Source: Dickeya zeae NCPPB 2538 (GTDB taxonomy: Bacteria > Pseudomonadota > Gammaproteobacteria > Enterobacterales > Enterobacteriaceae). From it: DNA of 64,000 bases. The stretch spans positions 607,090 to 671,089 of the forward strand of contig NZ_CM001977.1 of the NCBI RefSeq assembly GCF_000406165.1, given 5' to 3'. The translations under genes and the position numbers were made by a program. Numbering within the stretch: the stretch's first letter is position 1; each line of letters starts with the position of its first letter. The notes beneath the pieces were generated by a model that saw only the letters and a program-made list of their open reading frames with translations, did no database searches and was not told where the DNA came from. This document shows positions 52,222-60,361 of the stretch, piece by piece.

Positions 52222-54939
52222 ATGACAGATGTAACCCTAAAATCACTGGCCGCAGAGATCCAGACGCCGGTTGACCGCCTGATACAGCAGTTTGCTGATG
52301 CGGGAATCACCAAATCTGCGTCGGACTCTGTGACTCAGAACGAAAAAGAAACACTACTGGCGCATCTGAACCGTGATCGCGGTGCTGCGCCAGGGAAATT
52401 AACGTTGCAGCGTAAGACACGTAGCACGTTAAATATTCCCAGCACCGGTGGTAAGAGCAAATCGGTGCAGATCGAAGTCCGCAAGAAGCGCACCTATGTA
52501 AAACGCGATCCTCACGAAGAGCAGCAAGCTGCAGCTGAGGAAGAGCAGGCACGGCGTGAAGCGGAAGAACAGGCACAGCGCGCTGCTGAGGAACAAGCCA
52601 AACGTGAGGCTGAAGAAAAAGCCAAACGTGAGGAAGAAGAGAAGGCAAAACGCGCCGTTGCTGAAGAGCAAGCCAAACGTGAGGCCGCCGAAAAAGCTAA
52701 GCGTGACGTAGCGGAAAAAGAGAAAGTGAGCAATCAACAAAACGATAGTATGACTAAACCAGCTCAGGCTGAGAAAGCGCGTCGCGAAGCGGAAGCGGCT
52801 GAGCTCAAGCGTAAGGCGGAAGAAGCGGCTCGTCGTAAAGTCGAGGAAGAAGCTCGTCGTATCGCTGAAGAAGCGCGCCGGATGGCAGAAGAAAATGCCG
52901 GACGCTGGGAAAAAGAAGGCAGCGAAGTTACCGAAGACGCCGATTACCACGTAACCACCTCTCATCACGCGCGTGAAGCGGAAGATGAGAACGATCGTCA
53001 GGTCGAAGGTGGTCGCGGTCGCGGTCGCAGCAGCAAAGTAACCAAACAGAAGAAAGGCAATCGCCTGTCTGAGTCGAAAGCTGACCGTGAAGAAGCCCGT
53101 GCGGTGACTCGCGGCGGTAAAGGTAAACGTAAGCCGAGTACGCTGCAGCAAGGCTTTAATAAGCCTGTGCAGGCGGTCAACCGTGATGTGGTGATTGGCG
53201 AAACCATTACCGTTGCCGAGCTGGCCAACAAAATGGCGGTCAAAGGTTCTCAGGTCATCAAAACGATGATGAAACTGGGGGCGATGGCAACCATCAACCA
53301 GGTTATCGATCAGGAAACAGCTCAGCTGGTCGCGGAAGAAATGGGTCACAAAGTGATCCTGCGCCGTGAAAACGAGCTGGAAGAAGCGGTAATGAGCGAC
53401 CGTGATACCGGTCTGTCCTCCGAATCCGAATCACGTGCGCCGGTGGTCACCATCATGGGTCACGTTGACCATGGTAAGACGTCATTGCTGGACTACATTC
53501 GTTCAACCAAAGTGGCGGCAGGCGAAGCGGGTGGTATTACCCAGCATATCGGTGCTTACCACGTTGAAACGGATAACGGCATGATTACCTTCCTGGATAC
53601 CCCGGGGCATGCGGCGTTTACCGCCATGCGTGCTCGTGGTGCTCAGGCGACCGATATCGTGGTTCTGGTAGTTGCTGCTGATGACGGCGTGATGCCGCAG
53701 ACGATTGAAGCTATTCAGCACGCCAAAGCGGCCAAAGTGCCGGTGGTTGTGGCTGTTAACAAAATCGATAAACCGGAAGCTGATCCGGATCGCGTTAAAA
53801 ACGAACTCTCTCAGTACGGTATTATGCCGGAAGAGTGGGGTGGCGAGTCCCAATTTGTACATGTTTCTGCCAAGAGTGGCGAAGGCATCGACGAACTGCT
53901 GGAAGCTATCCTGCTGCAGGCTGAAGTACTGGAACTGAAAGCTATTCACAGCGGTATGGCCAGTGGTGTGGTCATCGAATCCTTCCTGGACAAAGGCCGT
54001 GGCCCGGTGGCTACCGTGCTGGTTCGCGAAGGGACGTTGAACAAGGGCGACATCGTACTGTGTGGTTTTGAATACGGTCGTGTTCGTGCCATGCGTGACG
54101 AGCTGGGGCGCGAAATTACTGAAGCAGGTCCGTCTATTCCGGTAGAGATTCTGGGTCTGTCCGGTGTACCGGCTGCGGGTGACGAAGCGACTGTAGTCCG
54201 CGACGAGAAGAAAGCACGTGAAGTTGCGCTTTATCGTCAGGGTAAATTCCGCGAAGTGAAACTGGCGCGTCAGCAGAAGTCCAAGCTGGAAAATATGTTC
54301 GCCAACATGAACGAAGGCGAAGTATCCGAACTGAACATCGTAATGAAAGCCGATGTTCAGGGCTCTGTGGAAGCCATTTCCGATTCGTTGCAGAAGCTGT
54401 CTACCGACGAAGTCAAAGTCAAGATTGTGGGCTCCGGCGTGGGTGGGATCACCGAAACCGATGCCACACTGGCTGCTGCGTCCAACGCGATTATCCTTGG
54501 CTTTAACGTCCGTGCGGATGCCTCTGCCCGTCGTATCGTTGAAGCAGAAAGCCTGGATCTGCGTTACTACTCCGTTATCTATGATCTGATCGACGAAGTG
54601 AAACAGGCAATGAGCGGTATGCTGGCGCCGGAATACAAGCAGGAAATTATCGGTCTGGCGGAAGTGCGCGATGTGTTCAAATCACCGAAGTTCGGCGCGA
54701 TTGCTGGCTGTATGGTGACCGAAGGGGTGGTGAAACGTCACAACCCGATTCGCGTGCTGCGTGACAACGTGGTTATCTTTGAAGGTGAGCTGGAATCCCT
54801 GCGTCGCTTCAAGGATGACGTCAACGAAGTCCGTAATGGCATGGAATGTGGTATCGGCGTGAAGAACTACAACGATGTTCGCACCGGTGACATGATCGAA
54901 GTATTTGAAATTATTGAGATCAAACGCACCATCGAGTGA
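52222..54939 (+). CDS. infB: Translation initiation factor IF-2
   Basis: GTPase that brings initiator tRNA to the 30S subunit. 905 residues. An IF2_N domain lies at the start, followed by a long charged Glu/Ala/Arg/Lys-rich helix (about residues 100-225). A second IF2_N domain follows, then the G domain (GHVDHGKTSLLD, DTPGHAAF, NKID) and the C-terminal beta-barrel domains. Internal starts equivalent to the shorter E. coli forms are visible: GTG at 52726 (codon 169, SNQQNDS) and ATG at 52750 (codon 177, MTKPAQAEKARRE). Confidence 0.98.
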   Translation: MTDVTLKSLAAEIQTPVDRLIQQFADAGITKSASDSVTQNEKETLLAHLNRDRGAAPGKLTLQRKTRSTLNIPSTGGKSKSVQIEVRKKRTYVKRDPHEEQQAAAEEEQARREAEEQAQRAAEEQAKREAEEKAKREEEEKAKRAVAEEQAKREAAEKAKRDVAEKEKVSNQQNDSMTKPAQAEKARREAEAAELKRKAEEAARRKVEEEARRIAEEARRMAEENAGRWEKEGSEVTEDADYHVTTSHHAREAEDENDRQVEGGRGRGRSSKVTKQKKGNRLSESKADREEARAVTRGGKGKRKPSTLQQGFNKPVQAVNRDVVIGETITVAELANKMAVKGSQVIKTMMKLGAMATINQVIDQETAQLVAEEMGHKVILRRENELEEAVMSDRDTGLSSESESRAPVVTIMGHVDHGKTSLLDYIRSTKVAAGEAGGITQHIGAYHVETDNGMITFLDTPGHAAFTAMRARGAQATDIVVLVVAADDGVMPQTIEAIQHAKAAKVPVVVAVNKIDKPEADPDRVKNELSQYGIMPEEWGGESQFVHVSAKSGEGIDELLEAILLQAEVLELKAIHSGMASGVVIESFLDKGRGPVATVLVREGTLNKGDIVLCGFEYGRVRAMRDELGREITEAGPSIPVEILGLSGVPAAGDEATVVRDEKKAREVALYRQGKFREVKLARQQKSKLENMFANMNEGEVSELNIVMKADVQGSVEAISDSLQKLSTDEVKVKIVGSGVGGITETDATLAAASNAIILGFNVRADASARRIVEAESLDLRYYSVIYDLIDEVKQAMSGMLAPEYKQEIIGLAEVRDVFKSPKFGAIAGCMVTEGVVKRHNPIRVLRDNVVIFEGELESLRRFKDDVNEVRNGMECGIGVKNYNDVRTGDMIEVFEIIEIKRTIE

Positions 54940-54971
54940 TACGTGCAACAACGTACCTGATGTTTTCATGC

Positions 54972-54998
54972 TGGGGGGCCGAGTGCCCCCCAATTTTT
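54972..54998 (+). terminator. Attenuator between infB and rbfA
   Basis: TGGGGGGC-CGAGT-GCCCCCCA followed by ATTTTTC in the 74-bp gap. Probably a partial terminator inside the operon. Confidence 0.7.
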
Positions 54999-55013
54999 CT
55001 TTGAGGATTCATC

Positions 55014-55415
55014 ATGGCAAAAGAATTCAGCCGCACGCAGCGTGTGGCGCAGGAAATGCAAAAAGAAATCGCCATTATTATTCAGCGTGAAGTGAAAGAT
55101 CCGCGTGTAGGTATGGCAACAGTATCTGGCGTAGAAGTGTCACGCGATTTGGCTTACGCCAAAGTATTTGTGACCTTTTTGAATGACAACGAGCCGGAGC
55201 AGGTTAAAGTCGGGGTGAAGGCATTACAGGATGCATCCGGTTTTATCCGTATGCTGCTGGGTAAGGCAATGCGTCTGCGCGTCGTGCCTGAACTGACCTT
55301 CTCCTATGACAACTCTCTGGTTGAAGGGATGCGGATGTCCAATCTGGTGACCCGCGTGGTTAAACGCGATGCCGAGCGTCGTACATCTGACACAGATGAT
55401 GAGCAGGAGGCGTAA
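55014..55415 (+). CDS. rbfA: 30S ribosome-binding factor RbfA
   Basis: Cold-shock 16S rRNA processing factor with a KH-like fold. The 133-residue protein starts MAKEFSRTQRVAQEMQKEIA and has DPRVGMATVSGVEVSRDLAYA in the middle. Its TAA overlaps the truB ATG by one base (TAATG), indicating coupled translation. Confidence 0.97.
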   Translation: MAKEFSRTQRVAQEMQKEIAIIIQREVKDPRVGMATVSGVEVSRDLAYAKVFVTFLNDNEPEQVKVGVKALQDASGFIRMLLGKAMRLRVVPELTFSYDNSLVEGMRMSNLVTRVVKRDAERRTSDTDDEQEA

Positions 55416-56371
55416 TGTCGCGTCCTCGCCGTCGTGGTCGTGATATCCACGGCGTTCTGCTGCTGGATAAACCGCAAGGGGCGTCATCTAACGATGTCCT
55501 GCAGAAGGTAAAACGTCTCTTCAATGCTAACAAAGCCGGGCATACGGGCGCACTGGATCCACTGGCGACCGGTATGCTGCCGATATGTCTGGGTGAAGCG
55601 ACCAAATTTTCCCAATACCTGCTGGATGCAGATAAGCGTTACCGGGTGATAGCCCGTCTGGGGCAACGGACCGACACGTCGGATGCCGACGGTAACATTA
55701 TCGAGGAACGCTCCGTCACATTCACGCATGATGCGTTAATGCTGGCGTTGGACAGCTTTCGCGGCGATACCCAGCAGGTACCGTCGATGTATTCTGCTCT
55801 GAAATACCAAGGCCGCCCGCTCTACGAGTACGCCCGTCAGGGGCTGGTTGTGCCGCGGGAAGCGCGTGATATCACCGTCTATGAGTTGCAGTTTATCCGC
55901 TGGGAAGCCGATGAGCTGGAACTGGAAATCCACTGCTCCAAGGGAACGTACATCCGTACCATCATTGATGATCTGGGTGAGAAGCTGGGGTGTGGCGCTC
56001 ATGTGATGTATCTGCGTCGTTTGCAGGTGGCGACGTATCCTACTGAACGTATGGTCACGCTGGAGCAATTACAGGCATTGCGTGAACAGGCAGAAGCACA
56101 AGAACAACCGATTGGTGACTTGCTGGATGTACTGCTGTTGCCGATGGATACCGCTGTGCAGGCATTTCCTGAGGTGAATCTGTCACCGGTAGTGGCGGGT
56201 TACCTTAAACTGGGGCAGGCCGTGCGTGCTACCGCTGTGCCGACAGATGGCATGGTGCGTATCACTGAGGGTGACGAACGTCGCTTTATCGGTATGGGCG
56301 AAATCGATGATGAAGGGCGAGTGGCGCCGCGTCGTCTGGTAGTAGAAAACCCTGAGCCGACGGGTGTCTGA
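55415..56371 (+). CDS. truB: tRNA pseudouridine-55 synthase TruB
   Basis: Makes pseudouridine 55 in the T loop of tRNAs. The 318-residue protein starts MSRPRRRGRDIHGVLLLDKP. It has the catalytic Asp in the motif GALDPLATGMLPICLGEATK (about residue 48), the Tyr-containing MYSALKYQGRPLYEYARQG, and a C-terminal PUA-like domain (VRITEGDERRFIGMGEIDDE). Overlaps rbfA; followed by rpsO. Confidence 0.98.
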   Translation: MSRPRRRGRDIHGVLLLDKPQGASSNDVLQKVKRLFNANKAGHTGALDPLATGMLPICLGEATKFSQYLLDADKRYRVIARLGQRTDTSDADGNIIEERSVTFTHDALMLALDSFRGDTQQVPSMYSALKYQGRPLYEYARQGLVVPREARDITVYELQFIRWEADELELEIHCSKGTYIRTIIDDLGEKLGCGAHVMYLRRLQVATYPTERMVTLEQLQALREQAEAQEQPIGDLLDVLLLPMDTAVQAFPEVNLSPVVAGYLKLGQAVRATAVPTDGMVRITEGDERRFIGMGEIDDEGRVAPRRLVVENPEPTGV

Positions 56372-56478
56372 GCGCCTTGCGATTATATAGCGCTAAGAGT
56401 AAAATAGTGCGGCTTAAATCTTGGGCAGCTGAATTAGAGATCGGCGCCCGTTCTATCTATAATATTTTGGAGTAAATC

Positions 56479-56748
56479 ATGTCTCTAAGCGTTGAAGCAA
56501 AAGCGAAAATCGTTGCGGAATTTGGTCGTGGCACGAATGACAGCGGTTCTACCGAAGTCCAGGTTGCTCTGCTGACTGCGCAGATTAATCATCTGCAGGG
56601 TCACTTTGCTGAGCACAAGAAAGATCACCACAGCCGCCGCGGTCTGCTGCGTATGGTTTCTCAGCGTCGTAAGCTGCTGGACTACCTGAAGCGTAAAGAT
56701 CTGGCACGCTACACCACCCTGATTGAACGTCTGGGTCTGCGTCGCTAA
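56479..56748 (+). CDS. rpsO: 30S ribosomal protein S15
   Basis: An 89-residue protein with the universally conserved STEVQVALLTAQINHLQGHF and HHSRRGLLRMVSQRRKLLDY. Precedes pnp, as in all enterobacteria. Its leader is expected to contain the pseudoknot for autorepression, which I did not fold. Confidence 0.98.
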   Translation: MSLSVEAKAKIVAEFGRGTNDSGSTEVQVALLTAQINHLQGHFAEHKKDHHSRRGLLRMVSQRRKLLDYLKRKDLARYTTLIERLGLRR

Positions 56749-56766
56749 TTCGACGAGTTTCAGGAG

Positions 56767-56790
56767 AAAGGGGCCTCTTTGGGCCCCTTT
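56767..56790 (+). terminator. Terminator of rpsO
   Basis: AAAGGGGCC and GGCCCCTTT form a 9-bp stem with a 6-nt loop, 18 bp after the rpsO stop, followed by a CTTCT tail. Read-through is likely to contribute to pnp. Confidence 0.85.
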
Positions 56791-57048
56791 CTTCTAGGAA
56801 GTACCAGCAAAACAGAGTAATGTATTGCTGTTGTGAATAGGATCCGTAATTACAGCGATTCGCGCGGCTAATGAGAGGCTTTATTTATTTCTGTTGCTAT
56901 ACGTGGTGCATGAGAAATAGCTGCATCGAGAATAGCTTTATCAGAATAAAGTCTGTCATTAGTCGCGAGGATGTAATGAGCGGATCGAGTATTTAACTGG
57001 TGCGCCATATCAGGGATATGGTGTGCGCCTCTGGTAAAGGATAGTATT
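56791..57048 (+). promoter_or_regulatory. pnp leader region
   Basis: A 258-bp stretch with no gene on the plus strand. In E. coli this region carries the pnp promoter, a double hairpin cut by RNase III for PNPase autoregulation, and the sRNA SraG on the other strand. Here a GAATAGCTTTATC...AGAATAAAG stem-like segment occurs near 56930-56955, consistent with a hairpin. AAAGGA (57036-57040) serves the TTG start of pnp. Confidence 0.45.
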
Positions 57049-59169
57049 TTGCTAAATCCGATCGTTCGTAAATTCCAGTACGGCCAACATACCGTAACGC
57101 TGGAAACCGGCATGATGGCCCGTCAGGCCACCGCTGCTGTTATGGTTAGCATGGATGACACCGCAGTATTTGTAACTGTTGTGGGTGCCAAACACGCTAA
57201 ACCGGGGCAGGACTTTTTCCCGCTGACTGTTAACTATCAAGAGCGTACTTACGCTGCGGGTCGTATTCCCGGTGGTTTCTTCCGCCGTGAAGGCCGCCCG
57301 AGCGAAGGCGAAACGCTGATCTCCCGTTTGATTGACCGCCCGATTCGTCCGCTGTTCCCAGATGGTTTCGTTAACGAAGTCCAGGTTATTGCCACTGTGG
57401 TTTCCGTGAATCCGCAGGTTAACCCGGATATCGTTGCCATGATCGGTGCTTCTGCAGCGCTGAGTCTGTCGGGTATCCCGTTCAATGGCCCGATTGGTGC
57501 CGCTCGCGTTGGTTACATCAACGATCAGTACGTGCTGAACCCGACGACTGAAGAGCTGAAAACCAGCCGCCTGGACCTGGTAGTAGCAGGTACCGAAGGC
57601 GCGGTGCTGATGGTGGAATCCGAAGCAGACCTGCTGAGCGAAGATCAAATGCTGGGTGCGGTGGTATTCGGTCATGATCAACAACAGATTGTTATCGAAA
57701 ACATCAAGTCGCTGACGGCAGAAGCTGGCAAACCGAAGTGGAACTGGCAGGCACCGGACGTGAACGTCGAACTGCACAACCGTGTACAGGCGCTGTCTGA
57801 AGCTCGTCTGGGCGACGCTTATCGCATCACTGAAAAACAGGAACGCTACGCGCAGGTTGATACCATCAAAGCTGACGTGATTGCGGCCCTGCTGGCAGAA
57901 GATGAAACGCTGGACGAAAACGAACTGCGTGACATCCTCGGCAGCATCGAGAAGAACGTGGTACGTAGCCGTGTGCTGCGTGGCGAACCGCGTATCGACG
58001 GTCGCGAAAAAGATATGATCCGTGGTCTGGATGTACGGACTGGCGTGCTGCCGCGTACTCACGGCTCCGCGCTGTTCACCCGTGGTGAAACTCAGGCGTT
58101 GGTTACCGCGACGCTGGGTACTGAGCGTGATGCACAAACCATTGATGAGTTGACCGGTGAGCGTACCGATCGCTTCCTGCTGCACTACAACTTCCCTCCG
58201 TACTCCGTGGGTGAAACCGGTATGGTTGGGTCGCCGAAACGCCGCGAAATCGGTCACGGTCGTCTGGCTAAACGTGGTGTACTGGCGGTTATGCCGAAAC
58301 CGGAAGCCTTCCCGTACACCGTACGTGTTGTGTCTGAAATTACCGAATCCAACGGTTCTTCTTCCATGGCTTCCGTCTGTGGCGCTTCTCTGGCGCTGAT
58401 GGATGCAGGCGTGCCGATTAAAGCGGCTGTTGCCGGTATCGCGATGGGTCTGGTGAAGGAAGGCGAGAACTACGTTGTTCTGTCTGATATTCTGGGTGAC
58501 GAAGACCACCTGGGCGATATGGACTTCAAAGTAGCCGGTAGCCGCGAAGGCGTGACCGCGTTGCAGATGGACATCAAAATCGAAGGTATCACCCGCGAAA
58601 TCATGCAGGTGGCGCTGAATCAGGCCAAGGGTGCGCGTTTGCACATTCTGGGTGTGATGGAACAGGCTATCAGCACGCCGCGTGGCGATATCTCCGAATT
58701 CGCACCGCGTATTCACACCATCAAGATCAGCACTGACAAGATCAAAGATGTGATCGGTAAAGGCGGTTCTGTTATCCGTGCGCTGACTGAAGAAACCGGT
58801 ACGACTATCGAGATCGAAGATGACGGTACGGTGAAGATCGCCTCGACCGACGGCGAAAAAGCCAAACACGCGATTCGTCGTATCGAAGAGATCACGGCTG
58901 AAATCGAAGTGGGCCGTATCTATCAGGGTAAAGTGACTCGTATCGTTGACTTTGGTGCGTTTGTTGCCATCGGTGGCGGTAAAGAAGGTCTGGTACATAT
59001 TTCTCAGATCGCCGACAAGCGTGTTGAGAAAGTGACCGACTATCTGCAGATGGGCCAGGAAGTACCGGTCAAGGTACTGGAAGTGGACCGTCAGGGTCGT
59101 ATCCGTTTGAGCATAAAAGAAGCAACGGCTCAACCTCAGGAAACTACACCGGTTTCCGAGGCAGAATAA
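57049..59169 (+). CDS. pnp: Polynucleotide phosphorylase
   Basis: 3'-5' exoribonuclease of the degradosome. The 706-residue protein has two RNase PH domains (ERTYAAGRIPGGFFRREGRP in the first; TLGTERDAQTIDELTGER in the second), then a KH domain (DVIGKGGSVIRALTEETGTT) and an S1 domain (GKVTRIVDFGAFVAIGGGKE). It starts at TTG, as in E. coli, with AAAGGA 8 bp upstream. A long antisense open frame covers the gene but is only its shadow. Confidence 0.98.
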   Translation: MLNPIVRKFQYGQHTVTLETGMMARQATAAVMVSMDDTAVFVTVVGAKHAKPGQDFFPLTVNYQERTYAAGRIPGGFFRREGRPSEGETLISRLIDRPIRPLFPDGFVNEVQVIATVVSVNPQVNPDIVAMIGASAALSLSGIPFNGPIGAARVGYINDQYVLNPTTEELKTSRLDLVVAGTEGAVLMVESEADLLSEDQMLGAVVFGHDQQQIVIENIKSLTAEAGKPKWNWQAPDVNVELHNRVQALSEARLGDAYRITEKQERYAQVDTIKADVIAALLAEDETLDENELRDILGSIEKNVVRSRVLRGEPRIDGREKDMIRGLDVRTGVLPRTHGSALFTRGETQALVTATLGTERDAQTIDELTGERTDRFLLHYNFPPYSVGETGMVGSPKRREIGHGRLAKRGVLAVMPKPEAFPYTVRVVSEITESNGSSSMASVCGASLALMDAGVPIKAAVAGIAMGLVKEGENYVVLSDILGDEDHLGDMDFKVAGSREGVTALQMDIKIEGITREIMQVALNQAKGARLHILGVMEQAISTPRGDISEFAPRIHTIKISTDKIKDVIGKGGSVIRALTEETGTTIEIEDDGTVKIASTDGEKAKHAIRRIEEITAEIEVGRIYQGKVTRIVDFGAFVAIGGGKEGLVHISQIADKRVEKVTDYLQMGQEVPVKVLEVDRQGRIRLSIKEATAQPQETTPVSEAE

Positions 59170-59186
59170 TAACGGATAATCGATTG

Positions 59187-59214
59187 GCAGCTCCTTACAG
59201 TGTGAAGGAGCTGC
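59187..59214 (+). repeat. Hairpin between pnp and nlpI
   Basis: GCAGCTCCTT and AAGGAGCTGC form a perfect 10-bp stem with an 8-nt loop. The bases after it (GTGTATTAT) are not a T tract, so RNA processing or stability is as likely as termination. Confidence 0.6.
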
Positions 59215-59296
59215 GTGTATTATAAGGAACGGATATCCTTATGCTGAGCAGTCGGGGACAGGATGTTCATCAAATGTTTGTCTTCGGGAGTGGGAA

Positions 59297-60181
59297 ATGA
59301 AGCCTTTCTTGCGCTGGTGTTATGTTGCGACAGCAATTATGCTGGCAGGATGCAGCAACACGGATTGGCGCAAAGATGCATTGCTGGCGGTTCCGTTGCA
59401 GCCTACGTTGCAGCAGGAAGTCATTCTGGCGCGCATGGAGCAAATCCTGGCGAGCCGGGCAATTACTCCCGATGAGCGAGCACAGCTGTTATATGAGCGC
59501 GGAGTGCTGTATGATAGCCTCGGGTTACGGGCGTTGGCGCGAAATGATTTTTCACAAGCGCTTTCTATCCGTCCCGATATGCCGGAGGTATTTAACTATC
59601 TCGGCATTTACTTGACGCAGGCAGGCAATTTTGATGCTGCCTATGAAGCGTTTGATTCTGTATTAGAGCTTGATCCAACTTACAATTATGCGCGTTTGAA
59701 TCGGGGCATCGCTTTGTACTACGGCGGTCGCTACCAGTTGGCGCAGGATGATCTGCTAGCGTTTTATCGCGACGATCCTAATGATCCTTTCCGTTCCCTG
59801 TGGCTTTATCTGGTGGAGAGAGAAATCAATCCCGAGAAGGCCAAACTGGCGTTGAAAGAACGCTACGAGGGTGCAAAGAAAGGTGTGTGGGGATGGACGA
59901 TTGTCGAATTCTACCTGGGCAACATCAGCGAAAAAGCGCTGATGCAGCGTGTACAGGAAGAAGCTAAGGATAACACTTCGCTCGCCGAGCATCTCAGTGA
60001 AACTGACTTCTATTTAGGTAAGCACTACCTAAGTCTGGGGGACAAGAACACCGCCGAGGCGTTGTTCAAGCTGACGGTTGCTAACAATGTTCACAATTTT
60101 GTTGAGCACCGCTATGCATTGTTGGAATTGGCGCAGTTAGGCCAAGAGCAAGACGACCTATCAGGATCGGACCAGCAATAG
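59297..60181 (+). CDS. nlpI: Lipoprotein NlpI
   Basis: Outer-membrane lipoprotein with TPR repeats that acts as adaptor for the Prc protease and controls murein endopeptidase levels. The 294-residue product has the lipobox LAGC (Cys about 19) and TPR units around LYERGVLYDSLGLRALARND and YNYARLNRGIALYYGGRYQL. ATG at 59297 behind GGGAG. Conserved between pnp and deaD. Confidence 0.97.
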   Translation: MKPFLRWCYVATAIMLAGCSNTDWRKDALLAVPLQPTLQQEVILARMEQILASRAITPDERAQLLYERGVLYDSLGLRALARNDFSQALSIRPDMPEVFNYLGIYLTQAGNFDAAYEAFDSVLELDPTYNYARLNRGIALYYGGRYQLAQDDLLAFYRDDPNDPFRSLWLYLVEREINPEKAKLALKERYEGAKKGVWGWTIVEFYLGNISEKALMQRVQEEAKDNTSLAEHLSETDFYLGKHYLSLGDKNTAEALFKLTVANNVHNFVEHRYALLELAQLGQEQDDLSGSDQQ

Positions 60182-60223
60182 CTGACGAACACCTTTCAGC
60201 CAGAGATCATGACGATTTCTTCA

Positions 60224-60249
60224 TCGCCTTAACGGGCGAGGCTTTTTTG
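60224..60249 (+). terminator. Terminator of nlpI
   Basis: TCGCC-TTAACG-GGCGA with an alternative GCCT/AGGC pairing, then TTTTTTG; 43 bp after the nlpI stop. Confidence 0.55.
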
Positions 60250-60289
60250 TTCGCTTTTTAATCCAATTTGAGCCGGTTCACACTTTTCA

Positions 60290-60349
60290 ATGAAAATGAT
60301 TGAGTATTTTCTCGACAAGTTATGTAGACTGGCCGCCATTTTGAAGTGA
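60290..60349 (+). CDS. yrbN: Small protein YrbN
   Basis: A 19-codon frame, MKMIEYFLDKLCRLAAILK, directly upstream of deaD (12 bp gap). Its DKLCRLAAI core and its position between nlpI and deaD match what I remember of E. coli YrbN, a tiny protein of unknown role. The E. coli version is a few residues longer. A translated leader peptide affecting deaD expression is possible. Confidence 0.6.
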   Translation: MKMIEYFLDKLCRLAAILK

Positions 60350-60361
60350 GGCAAAGTTTAC

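Noticed and set aside
52500..52900. Imperfect repeats in infB as a repeat element
   Set aside because: They encode the usual charged Glu/Ala/Lys/Arg helix of IF-2.
57052..59133. 693-codon open frame antisense to pnp
   Set aside because: It mirrors the codon pattern of pnp, has no ribosome site or family resemblance, and pnp is certain.
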